Below, piece by piece: positions 1 through 11,600 of a stretch of DNA of 64,000 nt. Source of the DNA: Symbiodinium sp. CCMP2592 (lineage: Eukaryota > Sar > Dinophyceae > Suessiales > Symbiodiniaceae); NCBI GenBank assembly GCA_905221615.1, contig CAJNDT010000511.1:1-64000 (forward strand). Reading direction: 5' to 3'. The first letter of the stretch is position 1; the number at the start of each line of letters is the position of its first letter. A model generated the notes under the pieces. The model was not told the origin of the DNA. It made no database searches and was given only the letters and a program-made list of their open reading frames with translations. The translations under genes and the position numbers were made by a program.

Positions 1-2
1 AA

Positions 3-446
3 GAAAGAAGATCTTATACTAAGATCCCGGAAGGTCGCTGTCCAGCCTGCGCAGGACAGAAAAAGCCTCATACGTTCCTCAAAGGTTGCGACAAAGCACC
101 TGAAGGAGCAGCTGATCGACCACCGAAGGGCATTCCAGGTAAGAAGAAGCCTCTTCCATCTGATCCGGCAGAATCATCTGCCAAGAAACCTGATCCACCA
201 GAACCATCTGGTGATGCTCCTGAGCCTTCCGAACCATCGGAACCATCATCAGTCTCTAGAGACAAACCTGCAGAATCATCTGCACCGCACGAACCTCCAG
301 AAGAAGAAAGACTTGAGGTTCCACCTGCGAAGACAAAGACTCCAAAGGGTCTTAAAAACCTTCTGAAGAAAACCCGCAAATATGCGGTCAAATCTCCTGT
401 TGAAGAGAAGTCTACAGTCCCAGGATCTGATAACGGGACGGAGTAG
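3..446 (+). CDS. gag: Gag C-terminal part with CCHC zinc knuckle (partial)
   Basis: The frame is open from the window edge to TAG at 444-446 (147 codons). It begins with a zinc-knuckle-like cluster, CPAC-x6-H-x5-C (spacing C-x2-C-x6-H-x5-C), as expected for the nucleocapsid end of a copia Gag. The remaining ~125 residues are rich in Pro, Glu, Ser and Lys and end with a basic stretch; no fold is recognised there. The pol ORF follows in the same frame after three in-frame stops (TAG 444, TAA 480, TGA 501). No aspartic protease (DSG/DTG) is visible in the ~110 nt between them. The 5' part of the gene is missing because the window starts inside it. Confidence 0.6.
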   Translation, partial: ERRSYTKIPEGRCPACAGQKKPHTFLKGCDKAPEGAADRPPKGIPGKKKPLPSDPAESSAKKPDPPEPSGDAPEPSEPSEPSSVSRDKPAESSAPHEPPEEERLEVPPAKTKTPKGLKNLLKKTRKYAVKSPVEEKSTVPGSDNGTE

Positions 447-554
447 AACCCCCTTGAGTCAAGAAATACCCGGTCCTGGTAAACAGACTCACCTACACTG
501 TGAGAGATTGTCGCAGAACCAGCGCCATCTCTTCCCATTGCTCTTCGCAGATTC

Positions 555-3500
555 ATGCGAACGCTTAAGACCGTAAAACTCTATAGCTTCACCTTAACAC
601 CGTCATATAGGTCGTATCAGTTCAAGGCGACATCACCGAAAGCCTTACAGATCCACAGGATATTATATGAGCTATCTGACCAACTGGTCAAAAAGTGTTC
701 AGCCTGTCAGGAACACGTGAGAGCTCCTTCAAGAGCGAAGATTTCCGGTTTAAGATCAGAGACTTTCGGTGATCTCACCTTCGTAGATCACGGGGAGCTT
801 CCAATTCCCGGCAAAAATAGTCGCTTGATATTTCTTATTCTCTATGACGGAGCAACAAACCTGTTGACTTCCGAAGTAGTCCAGGATAAGGAAGAGCATA
901 CTACAATGTCGATTATGAATGACTACTTTGAGAAATATCAGATCAACCCAAAGGTTGTAGTTGGAGATCAAGCATTCATGACTCCAAAAATGGAGGCTTA
1001 TTACAATCGGCAGAATATCAAGCCTGTAGCAACAGGACCTGGAACACCATGGCCAAACAGGGCCGAAGCTGCTGTAAGATTGCTGAAGCATCAGATTAAG
1101 ATCATACTTCAGATCCTGAAGGATGGTGACCCGCAGTATAACGGAATCACCATGAAGTATGGCAACCTCGTTCGACAAGCATGTTTGGCAAGAAACTCTT
1201 CGATTACCTACGGAGGAGTTACTCCTTTGGAAATGGCCTTTGGTAGGCGTCCTCGAGATGTTATAACACCAGAGAACGCTGATCCCAATCAGTTGACAGG
1301 GAATCCAACTGATACGGAAGTCACTGCGAGAGCCATTAAGGAGCTTGCCAACAGGGCTTACCAAGAGGCACGCCAATCTGATGATCTGCGCAGAGATCTT
1401 GCGGCCAGACTGTCAAGGACCGAAGGACCTTTCTCTTTGGGAGATAAGGTTTTCTATTGGTCAGAAGATAAGTCTAAGATTGGATCAACTGGGTCCAAAC
1501 ATGGATCTTGGCTAAAAGGAAAGGTGATCTCCGAACTCGGAGGATCCATGGTAGGTGTGGATCTTGGAACACGCATCGTACGCGTTAATATCTCAAAACT
1601 GAGGAAAAATTATGACATAACATCTGATGTGGAGATTCCTCTCGCGCCTGATGAGGAAACTCTGACGTCAGAAGGTTCTGACCACGCAAGTTGCATGGTC
1701 ACCTTTGATGCTTCCCTGCAGTCGACAGACCTAACGGTTCAGCATCAAGAGTGTCACTGGCAGGTCACCAGCACTGGGAAGATTGACTTCCTAGAACTCT
1801 ACGGTGGATCTCCCCGCATGAGTCACAAGGCTGCCCTGTCAGGTCTGCGAGTAGGTCAGCCAGTCGACTTGCGTAGTGGTCTAGATCTTGAGCAACCGCA
1901 AGGTCGCTCCAATCTTCTTAGGATAATCAAGGAACAAGAACCTACTATTATTGTTATGTCACCCGATCACTCTCAGTGGTCTAGCTGGTACTCACAGTGG
2001 AAGAAAGGCTCTGCCAAGAGACTTTCTGTTTTAAAATTCTGTGAATCGGTCGCAGACCACCAAATGAAGCTCGGACGCTACTTTGTTCTTGAGAACCCTT
2101 ACTACAGCAGGCTCTGGTCTTCACCAGAAGCAAAACGCCTGTTTTCCAACCGCAAGATCAGCTATGAGGTCTGTAACCTACAAGCCTATGGCATGAAAGA
2201 TCCAAAAGGATACTATGAATCGAAATCCTCGATTTTCATGCACAACCTGCCACCGCAGGTGCTAACTCCTCTCCAGAGGCATTCTGCCAAAACGAAATCT
2301 CCAATATCTCCACCAGGAGAAGAAAAGGGTATTCAGGGCTACGGTCTTAAAACGAAACTCGCACAAGTGTATCCTTATGAATTCTGTGAGACCTTTGCCT
2401 CGTTTTTGGCAAGATTCCTGAAGAGAGATACATATGCATCTCATCTTTCTTTAGTCACAGACATACTAGGATACTCTGGAGATGAATGCCTCCAGGGACT
2501 TTCGGAACTTCTTGACCAAGAGTATTCACTTTTGACAGCAAATTCTCTCAAGGATTCCAAACTCCTGCAAGATCCGAAAATCAGATCACTTGTTGCTAGA
2601 GTAAATTCCTTATCGAGTAAAACTGAATTACCATTGCATCATTTCAAACCATCACCGTCCCTTGATGCCTTGGTGTCAGACATTACTCGCCTTAGATCAA
2701 GACTCTTACCAGGGTCTGGTTTCGAACAGTGTACTCTATACAGAGGTACATTTGGAACAGTCAAAGCACTCACCAGTGTAACTGATGGCGTTCTTGTCTT
2801 TTGGAACAAGAAGAAGCCCAATTCGACTATGACGTGTTGCTTGCCGCACCAGGTTTCCTGGAATAAAGTACACCCATCAACCTTCTCGGGGGTGCTCTTC
2901 CAGATGACAGGCGGCAAGACTTCACCGTCCGTGCGAACACCGCCGGATGTAATCATGTCGGACGAAGAGGTTTCGCCGTCAGACCCGTCAGAACCCATGA
3001 GCACTAATCGCTCACGGATCACATCTGACGATGTCTCTATGCCGGAACCAGATCAGCCGATGCCTCCCGGCACGCCGCCGTCGCGTCCTCCTCCTCCCAT
3101 ACCTCCACCGCGACTACCGGCCGTTTCCTCCGATGAGCCCGTGGCTCCTGCTCGGGCTAAGCCTCGCGTGCATCCGCCTCCTCGCGTTCCGTCTCCTCGG
3201 CGTCTGGGGGGTGATGTGTCGCCAAGGTCTTCATCGGAAAGGAAGGTTTCGCCGCACAAACAGAAATCACCTTCACAGGTGCCGACACCAAAACCTAAAC
3301 CGAAGGCACATCCACAGGGACCCATTCTTCCGTTACAACAAGATGAAGAAGATTCTGAAGAAGAACTGGTCCCGGACGACCCCCGACAACCGTCCGCTCC
3401 TCCTCACACCTCTGGTTCACCAGAACCGGAGAGCGATGCCGAGTCAGAAGACACAAGGTATTACTCTGATGAGGAAGGTGACCTGGTCGTAGATGAGAAG

Positions 3501-5648
3501 GACTGGATCCTTCTCACAGAAGAACAGAAACTGTGCAGTAACACAGGTTCTTTCTCCATGCCTCGGTACATGCATGGCGGACCCGTAGACATCAGAGAGG
3601 TAACATCAAGAGTGAGGTCAGACCGAACACGGTATAAACCCACCAAAAGGTTCCGATCTGACATCCGTGAAGAGTATGATCTTCTCACGGAAGAGGACAA
3701 GGCCTTATCCCTAAGTTCCCCCAGGAACTCAGCAAATCTGACCCAGAAGGCACAACGGAAGGAGGCAACCGCCAAAGAAAAGCGTGAGATGAAGAAACAG
3801 TTTGATGAAGCGAAAGCAGCAGAATATCAGAGCTGGCTAGACAATGATGTCTTTGAGCTCGTCGATACACGGAAACTCGGAAACATCCGAAATTATGTCA
3901 CTGGTCGATGGGTCCTGACTCTAAAAAGAGATAAGGACGGAAACTTCCTTAAGTGCAAGGCCCGATGGGTCCTAAGAGGTTTCCAGGATCGACAAAAGGA
4001 CATACAGCAAACTGATAGTCCTGCTGCGAGTCGCCCAGGTTTCCGCTTAGCGATTCAACTAGCAGCTAACAAGCTGTGGAATCTGACACACATCGACCTA
4101 AAGACTGCTTTTCTGCAGGGTGAAGCCTATGATGAGTCGAGAGACATAATCTGTCAGATTCCTCCTGAAGCAGGTTATCCTCCCTACATTGCAGCGAGGA
4201 TGAAGAAACCCGCTTATGGACTTAACGATGCACCTCGAAGATGGTGGAACATCGTTGATAAGGCACTCCTGTCTTACGGCCTGGTGCCAACCCGTGCGGA
4301 TCGCTGTACATATGTTCTGTATGGTAAGAAGTCTGCAACAGCAGATGCTGAGCTCAAGAAGTCTCAGCCAAAGACCATGGAATCAGCGATTGACTATCTC
4401 CTAGATCCCATAGCAGGCAACAATGCCAAGGGTAGACAGGTACATGGAGTAGTCTGTTTACATGTAGATGACCTGTGCATGGCCGGTGATGACACCTTTC
4501 GTAAGGCCGTGATTGAATCGATCAAAAAGGAGTTTGCAGTCGGTTCTGAAGACACGAACGATATTATGTTTGTAGGACAGAGATTAGTCTGGAAGGATGC
4601 TACAGCATCAGTGCCAGCACATATCTCAGTAAATCAGAACCTAGCTGTTGAAGCTCTAGAGGAAATTGTTTTTGATAAGAAGCTCAACAATGAGCAACAA
4701 TGCACACCACAGCAGCACACTGCTTACAGAAGTGTTTTAGGACAGATCAACTGGCTACAAAGCCGGACTCAAGCTCACATCTGTTATCGCTTCAGTCGGT
4801 GTGCGAGTAAGGCTGCCAAGCCTACTATCGGTGATATTCGAGAATTGAACAAGCTTGTTAGGATTTTGAAGTCTACTGAAGTAGAACTGCGTTTTTGGCC
4901 GCTGAAAGGAAATCTCAGAATCCTCGGTTACCCTGATGCTTCCTACAGGAACAATGATGACAAATCATCTCAGAGAGCACATGTTATTTTCCTTGCTGAA
5001 GATCGAAATCCAAAGCTAAAGGGAATGAAACAATCAGCAGCAGCTGCTTCTTCCAAGAAGAACGATTTCTCTGAATCCTCTATTAAGGAAACATCCTCGA
5101 GAGGTAGCCTGGTGGATTATGAGTCTCACAAGATTACGACAACCACAATGTCCACAACAGTGGCAGAGCTTAACGCACTGATGCGTTGCTTTGGTACTTG
5201 CCTGTTCCTCAAGGGACTTTGGGCAGATCTCTCATCAGAGACCGTACCCATACATATCAGAACAGATGCGAACAATCTTGTGACAACAGCAGGCACGACA
5301 CACCTTCCAGAGCAGAAGGAAACTCACCACCTCATTCAGATGCTTCGTAAGGAATCCAACTCTGGATCTTTAGATGACCTAGCTCATGTAAGCTCGAAGT
5401 ACTGCCTAGCTGATGCATTAACAAAGCACTCGGCGCAACCTGATGAGCTTATCAAGGCTCTGGAAACAGGGAATTTACCAGAAACAGACATTCATCCACC
5501 CTTCCGTGAACTTCTTCAACATAAAGCTTTCACTGTTCGGTGGATCATAGACAATCTCAAGAATGCCGCCACAGCGGTAGCCTTCCTTGGAATTGATATC
5601 TCAACAGAGATTTACCGATTATTTTACTGCCAAGGAATATGGTGGTAG
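555..5648 (+). CDS. pol: Copia Pol polyprotein: integrase, methyltransferase-like insert, RT, RNase H
   Basis: 1,697 aa from ATG 555. Residues ~34-55 keep the CxxC half of an integrase zinc finger (C48, C51). The integrase core shows D78 (TFVDHG), D138 (VVGDQA) and E171 (PNRAEAA), the DDE triad. Residues ~411-580 resemble a SAM methyltransferase: FLELYGGSP (412-420), MSPDHSQWS (468-476) where C5-methyltransferases carry Pro-Cys, and ENP (513-515). Residues ~790-1,010 are a Pro/Ser/Glu-rich linker. The RT has motif A HIDLKTAFLQG (D1181) and catalytic HVDD (1303-1306). The RNase H has D1461, E1538, D1571 and D1620. The protein would copy element RNA and integrate the cDNA. The RT and integrase triads are intact, but no protease domain is present, so the ORF may be 5'-deleted or depend on a protease supplied elsewhere. 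Its last 10 nt overlap the next ORF. Confidence 0.88.
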   Translation: MRTLKTVKLYSFTLTPSYRSYQFKATSPKALQIHRILYELSDQLVKKCSACQEHVRAPSRAKISGLRSETFGDLTFVDHGELPIPGKNSRLIFLILYDGATNLLTSEVVQDKEEHTTMSIMNDYFEKYQINPKVVVGDQAFMTPKMEAYYNRQNIKPVATGPGTPWPNRAEAAVRLLKHQIKIILQILKDGDPQYNGITMKYGNLVRQACLARNSSITYGGVTPLEMAFGRRPRDVITPENADPNQLTGNPTDTEVTARAIKELANRAYQEARQSDDLRRDLAARLSRTEGPFSLGDKVFYWSEDKSKIGSTGSKHGSWLKGKVISELGGSMVGVDLGTRIVRVNISKLRKNYDITSDVEIPLAPDEETLTSEGSDHASCMVTFDASLQSTDLTVQHQECHWQVTSTGKIDFLELYGGSPRMSHKAALSGLRVGQPVDLRSGLDLEQPQGRSNLLRIIKEQEPTIIVMSPDHSQWSSWYSQWKKGSAKRLSVLKFCESVADHQMKLGRYFVLENPYYSRLWSSPEAKRLFSNRKISYEVCNLQAYGMKDPKGYYESKSSIFMHNLPPQVLTPLQRHSAKTKSPISPPGEEKGIQGYGLKTKLAQVYPYEFCETFASFLARFLKRDTYASHLSLVTDILGYSGDECLQGLSELLDQEYSLLTANSLKDSKLLQDPKIRSLVARVNSLSSKTELPLHHFKPSPSLDALVSDITRLRSRLLPGSGFEQCTLYRGTFGTVKALTSVTDGVLVFWNKKKPNSTMTCCLPHQVSWNKVHPSTFSGVLFQMTGGKTSPSVRTPPDVIMSDEEVSPSDPSEPMSTNRSRITSDDVSMPEPDQPMPPGTPPSRPPPPIPPPRLPAVSSDEPVAPARAKPRVHPPPRVPSPRRLGGDVSPRSSSERKVSPHKQKSPSQVPTPKPKPKAHPQGPILPLQQDEEDSEEELVPDDPRQPSAPPHTSGSPEPESDAESEDTRYYSDEEGDLVVDEKDWILLTEEQKLCSNTGSFSMPRYMHGGPVDIREVTSRVRSDRTRYKPTKRFRSDIREEYDLLTEEDKALSLSSPRNSANLTQKAQRKEATAKEKREMKKQFDEAKAAEYQSWLDNDVFELVDTRKLGNIRNYVTGRWVLTLKRDKDGNFLKCKARWVLRGFQDRQKDIQQTDSPAASRPGFRLAIQLAANKLWNLTHIDLKTAFLQGEAYDESRDIICQIPPEAGYPPYIAARMKKPAYGLNDAPRRWWNIVDKALLSYGLVPTRADRCTYVLYGKKSATADAELKKSQPKTMESAIDYLLDPIAGNNAKGRQVHGVVCLHVDDLCMAGDDTFRKAVIESIKKEFAVGSEDTNDIMFVGQRLVWKDATASVPAHISVNQNLAVEALEEIVFDKKLNNEQQCTPQQHTAYRSVLGQINWLQSRTQAHICYRFSRCASKAAKPTIGDIRELNKLVRILKSTEVELRFWPLKGNLRILGYPDASYRNNDDKSSQRAHVIFLAEDRNPKLKGMKQSAAAASSKKNDFSESSIKETSSRGSLVDYESHKITTTTMSTTVAELNALMRCFGTCLFLKGLWADLSSETVPIHIRTDANNLVTTAGTTHLPEQKETHHLIQMLRKESNSGSLDDLAHVSSKYCLADALTKHSAQPDELIKALETGNLPETDIHPPFRELLQHKAFTVRWIIDNLKNAATAVAFLGIDISTEIYRLFYCQGIWW

Positions 5649-8600
5649 TCTCGTTTGCTGGTAGCACAACCATGTGCTGGATTTTCTATTTAGACTGTTT
5701 TCCGTCTAAAAGAAAATTTGTGTCTGCGAGCTGCGTTTTCATTAAGATCGGACATGTTCATGAGAATTATATGTTCTGTATCATCCGCAGCCGCTTTCAG
5801 CCTCGAGCCTCACAGCAATCAGCCTTTCGGGCTAACCAAGCATTCCTGATCCTGTTTGGTCATTGTGCCGTAATGAGCACACGATCAAACTTCCGTAGCC
5901 GTGATGGACACGCCCTACCCAGGGCAGTGCAGGCGTACCATGAGCGACATCCACACATGGATAGCTCGTACCCCGAGTCTCGTCGGGAAGCATCACGTCG
6001 AAACACCGAACACGGTGGACACCGAATTCACAAACGTGAGAAAAATCACGAGCCTCAATTCATCATCATGGGTCACCAACAGGTGTTCAATCCGCATCCA
6101 AGAGATCTTGCTCAATTGATCTCACGATATGGCCATGCGAGTGGAGCAAGGCTCACTCTAAACTCCAGACATGGAGTCAGGCTCTACGAAGGAGTCCTTC
6201 AAGGACCATGGGACAACAGTCCCCTTGTATACTGGGATAACAACGTCGGTAATCACGCTCGTGATCCACGCCAGTTCTGTACGATGCTTGCACATCACCT
6301 TCAGACAGGCCTCCCACCGGAGGTAGAACAATGTGTGAGCCTTGATGGATCCGGAGAATATGACTATTCCTCCTCAGTGCCAAAACTGGCAGATGTAACA
6401 GGTCTCTCACCAGAGATGTGCTTCCACATTCTTTCCAAGACCAACAGAGTCGGAAGGTGGTTGGCACACTCAACAAGACACCTTCAGAACCAGCGCCCAG
6501 ATCTCTTTGCTGGCCAACACAATTATCTTCTGGACATGTTCAAGTTGGCCGATGCAGAGCTCGCACAGTATACACCACAAGAGATCGCGCTTGGTGTCCT
6601 CCTCAACACTAAGTCTAGGTTTGTGGTCACCATGGTTTATAACAAAGATGGCAAGGCCGAAACCACAGATGCCGCCGTTAACATCCCACCGGATGCAAAT
6701 GTGTTGACCATGAGCAAAATTTTCCTTTCGGCAGTGGGAGGACACGGTTCACGACGAACTCTACCAAGAGCTGAAGAACCAGATCCTGAAGAAGAGAGAC
6801 CAAGGTCACACATGACCATCTCAGACTTCATGGCAACGGGGAGCAATCCAGTGCAGTCCCGTGCACAGCGTCTCTCCACTAACGCGCCGAGGCCCGTCGG
6901 CATGGAGGATTTTGTTCGACAGAACAACCCTTGTTACATCATGCATGCCACGGACCTACAGGCATTATCCTCAATCCTGAGGCACGGTCTGGTACCATCA
7001 AACCTCCTAGCGCAGGTGGTTACAGCACCAGATTTCCAAGCTCTCGTGAATGAAAACAGTCGTTCCAACAGGGACACTGTTCAGTTTTCAACGCTAAACC
7101 TGGCGAATCCCAATCCGACCATGTTGCGTGCCAACAAGGCACTGCTTCTGGTATTCGATGCAAATAACGTAGTGAACGAAGTCACAAACCTGTGGCAGTC
7201 GCAAGTAGGGATGTTTGCTACACCAGATGTAGTGCATGCCCGTACTCTTAGCGCCGTATTCGCACCCTCTGAAACACTCTGGGTATCATCGCAATACGAT
7301 GAGCTCAAGAGCATCGGACCATGGTGGGCAGACCATTGCTCCGAACAGATGCCGTCAGCGACTTACGAGTCGAAGAAATGGTGCGCAAATTACGGCCGAG
7401 AAATCGAATCGGCACTTCGAAAAGTGGCAAGGCGAAATCTGCCACCAGAGCCTCCCAAGGCTAGATCTTCTCACAAGAAGTCTTTTTCTCTGCCAAAGAC
7501 AGAGGCTGACACAGCTCCAAACCTGGAGCAAACCGCTTCTGCAGGTGAGGTACCTCCGAAAACGGAGACTACTGCAAAGGAGATCCATCCGAGATCCAAG
7601 CTCGCCCGGCAGGCCGAGGCTGACAAGGATCCGGACAGTCTTATGGGACAGCTCTGGAACTCCGACGGCACCAGAAGCGCCACCGAAGTTCTTAAGATAA
7701 CGACAGGTCACAAACCTCCAGAACCTGTTCAGGATACTTCCGCCAACGTAGTTCCTCCCAAGGAAGAATCTTCTGGAACAGAGACGGAACCTGAGGAACC
7801 GGATCCTAACCAGGATCGTGACGAAGAATCAGACGATGAGTCGGCATCAAGCGAAAAGAGCTCAAAATCTTCGTCATCCTCAGAACTCCGAGTTGATGTT
7901 AATCCGTCTCACAAGACGAACTCTGCACCTGCAGCGTCGGAGGAGAAGAAAGAATCTCCCACGGAAGAGATCACAGAGAAACTTAAGAAGGTCAAACTTG
8001 ACCAACCAAAGCCTGAAGCAGAATATGTTCAGAGTTCAGACGAAGAGCCACAGAAACCAAAATCTCCTAAAAAGGAGAAGGAGAAATTCCTAGTTCTCTT
8101 CGATCCTGAAACAGAAAGTTATTATCGAGTCAACAGAAGCAAGCTCAACCTCGAATACGAGGAACCTGCTGATGAGGAAGATCTCGTAAGAGAACATGAG
8201 CGCATCAGCGCTCGACTTCGAGAAAATCGCAAGCACCGAATCTCGAAGTCATCGTCTAACCCGGCTATGCAACAGGAAATGAAAGAGAGAATCTGGGTTA
8301 GTCGATGGAATCGAAAAATCCGAAGTCCACTCATGATCAAGGATTCTGAGGCTCCTGACGAAGAGGAGTGGGACAGACCCAGAGATTCGGCATCTTCCTC
8401 CTCTGCACCTCCTACCAAGGAGAGATTTGTAGGAGTACGCAGGACAGCCATGAGTCTTAACCAAAGGATACGGCTGATGACTCGACCAGATAATCCTCTC
8501 TGCGATCTTTGCAAACAGCCTACAGGCTATTTTTGCTATTCCTGTGGAACGATTGTATGCGCAGATTGTCGACTTACCCCACAGGGTAAACAACAGATGT

Positions 8601-11600
8601 GCGAGTGCATCTTGCCAATCGATTGCCTCGAGACCTCTAAAGTGTCAGCAGGAATGATCTCAGAAGAGCGTCAGGTTTTATACGAGGCCATCCTCACACA
8701 TGAGGACGTAGATTTGGCAGTCCAGAAAATCAACATGTATTGCGACCACGCAAGGAATTCGTTCATGAGAGCCCATCCAGGCGTTGATCCATGTAGCTTT
8801 GATGATATTAGGAAGAATCCTCCTAATACTTACACCAGCTCCACAGAGGCTCCAACCCTGGAGGAATACAAGAGCATCAACAAGGGTCACATCAATATCA
8901 AGGACTCCAGAACAAGCCACCCGGCGTCTTTTCTCTCTCTTACTGGCTACGAAGACAAACTGGTGCTCGACGCACATTACGAGATAGTTCGTAATAGGAT
9001 GGCCGGTGTTAACGAAAAGAGAGAACACATAGAGGGCTCAAACCCAGACAGCGTATCACTAAGCCTAGTGGTATGCAACTGGGGAAATATGGATCGAGCG
9101 CCGGTGCCCGCAGGGAATCCCAAAAAGAAGCTCAAACCTGAGAAGGGATTCGATTATCACCCTCTTATTGACATGTGCTTCAACAATTCAGCACATATTA
9201 CCCTCGTACTCGAGGCAGGAGCACTTGCGTCAGAGTATTCGATCGCAACCATGCGACAACATGAATACAGAGGGATGCTAATCCATTCTCCTCCCAAGGA
9301 GCCTGAGGCACCCTCAATGTATATTGGAGTCAAGGGTGACCCAACAACAGACATCTCTCTCGTCCACCACTTTTACCGTCACCGAACAATGAAGCCTAAG
9401 GCTGGTGGTCCCAAGAAGCGACTGTGGGCATGCCACGGTGCGGTATGCCGCCTCACCTTTGGGTACCACAGTACCATCAAGGAGGCAAAAGAATGGGTCC
9501 ACCCATATTCCGGCCAGAGGATGACGAGAGATGAGTACATGAAGATTATCGGATATGACCCTCTCAAGGGTAAAAATCCTGACAAGGATGGACCCACTGA
9601 TGGCTCTTACCTCTCACCAGAGGCGTGGCTGACACTGTCGGACCTCGACCCTTCGCCGGTTCTCTGTGAATGGAACGGCCATGTCGAGGGTGATGAGCCA
9701 CCAGAGGAAGACTTTGAGTCATACGCAGAGATCTTCTCACAAGAAGCATCAAACGATCTTGACGAGATGTGGTGTACAAAAGGGCCTTACAAGGTCATCA
9801 CCATCGCGATCGTCCATTTCAACTCATACATGACTCATAAGGAAGAACAGAGGCGCGAACTGGTGAACGCGTTCCTCAACGAGGTTCTCCCTTTCAAACC
9901 GGATGTAATTGCGGGGGATCTCAATAATATTGCGTCGAGGCTCACCTTAAAAGGTGGAGACGTTCACCCGCGAAACGGTTTGTTTTCTCTATACCTGGAG
10001 AAGAAACTTGCAGCATTCAACAGAATAGCAGGAAGGCACTCACAAGTGCGACACCTCTGCTTGAACAACTCTGACCAGCACAGACTGGCACGTGCAGATC
10101 GTCTACCGCCGGACCCGGCGAAGAAAGTTGCTGACCTCGACTGTATCAACAGTTATATCCTTGACTGGAGTAAAACGCCGCACACGGCGTCACCTAGTCC
10201 AAGAGATGCTACACCTGCCGCCGAAAGAACATACTGGGAACGAGTCTCAGATATGTGGCAGGACATGAACAGAAACAGGGATATCGATATCCGTCTGTTT
10301 GTCTCAGTCAAGCAGTACTATTCAACTTTTTCTAACCTTGACCTGTGGTTGAGTCCCTCTGACAAAGATTGGCACAGCCCTTTGGGCTTCACGATACAAC
10401 CAATCCTTACAAAAGGGAAACACAACCGGTCAGATGCCCAGGTTCAGAAGATCGCTGACAAGCGACAGGCTTACAAGCAGCGTAATGCTGAATACTGGGA
10501 TTACAAAGACTCATTTGTGTATTCATCTGGCAACAGCTGGTACGACAGACAGCAACCACAAGGTAGCTATCACAGATATGGAAGATTCTGGGAAAGGCCA
10601 CAGCCTGAACGTCCCAGCGAGCCTGAAGGCTCTCCTCCAAGAAGGAGCCAGGCATCATCGTCCTCTTCACAACAAGATCTACCAAGATCGAGATCCAGAC
10701 CTCAGAGAGCCAGTCTTGTTGACAAGCTCAACATGTCTTTAGAGGAACTGGACACACTTGAGGAACAACAAGAGGAAGAACATTTGATCCGTGAGATGGA
10801 GAGTGTTATTGAAGAGCACGAACGAGAAACATCAAACCTGATGTCGGCTCAAAGAGATGAAGACGAACAGGAGGAAGAATCTTCCAGTCGCAGAAGAAGA
10901 AGGAAGTCATCGCGACCGCCGTCTGCTCCGAGCAGCAAGGCACTCCGAACAGCTGCCACAGCAGCAGGGTTGTCGAACTGGTTCGGACACCCTAATCAAG
11001 GCGGTGCAAAGGGAGAGTCTATCAAGACTGATGAACCTTCACTTCCAAACTCACTAACCAGTGAGCAAGACTTCTCCGTCTTCAGCATCGCGTGGAATGT
11101 GTTTCTGCTGCTAATGGGCCTACACTGGATGTGGAAGCAGCTCACCAGGGCTCCCATCAGATGTATGGACCGCCAACAATCAAATGCAAAAGCAGCAGCG
11201 AAACGACCACCACCATTTCTCGAACCCGAGAATGAACCACAGACGCGTGAACCTTTAGGACCCAACAGGGTCAATTCTGGAGAAACAACGGATTTGCGAC
11301 CTGTGTGGCACACTTCCCGAAGCGAAGTCTACCATCTTTCAGACAGCTGTTACCAGCTCAAGCAAGCAAAAGATGTTTCAAGGAAGGTGCTGTGTAAAAC
11401 CTGCCTCCAGGCAGTACAAGTTGCGGAGATTCGCAGGAACGATCCTTTTCAAAGAGGTGATACACGATCACGTGGCACCGAAAGGGACATTGAACGGTTT
11501 CAAACCTATGACGATGCAAGTACTACTCCTCATATGAGGCAATTATTCAGTGATGCATTGCATTCACAAATGGCCGAAGAAGCCATGCAGATTACCTATA

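Noticed and set aside
5888..5905. TCCGTAGCCGTGATGG resembling the dinoflagellate spliced leader
   Set aside because: Only the first nine bases match the known leader end and the rest diverges; it is coding sequence within the accessory ORF.
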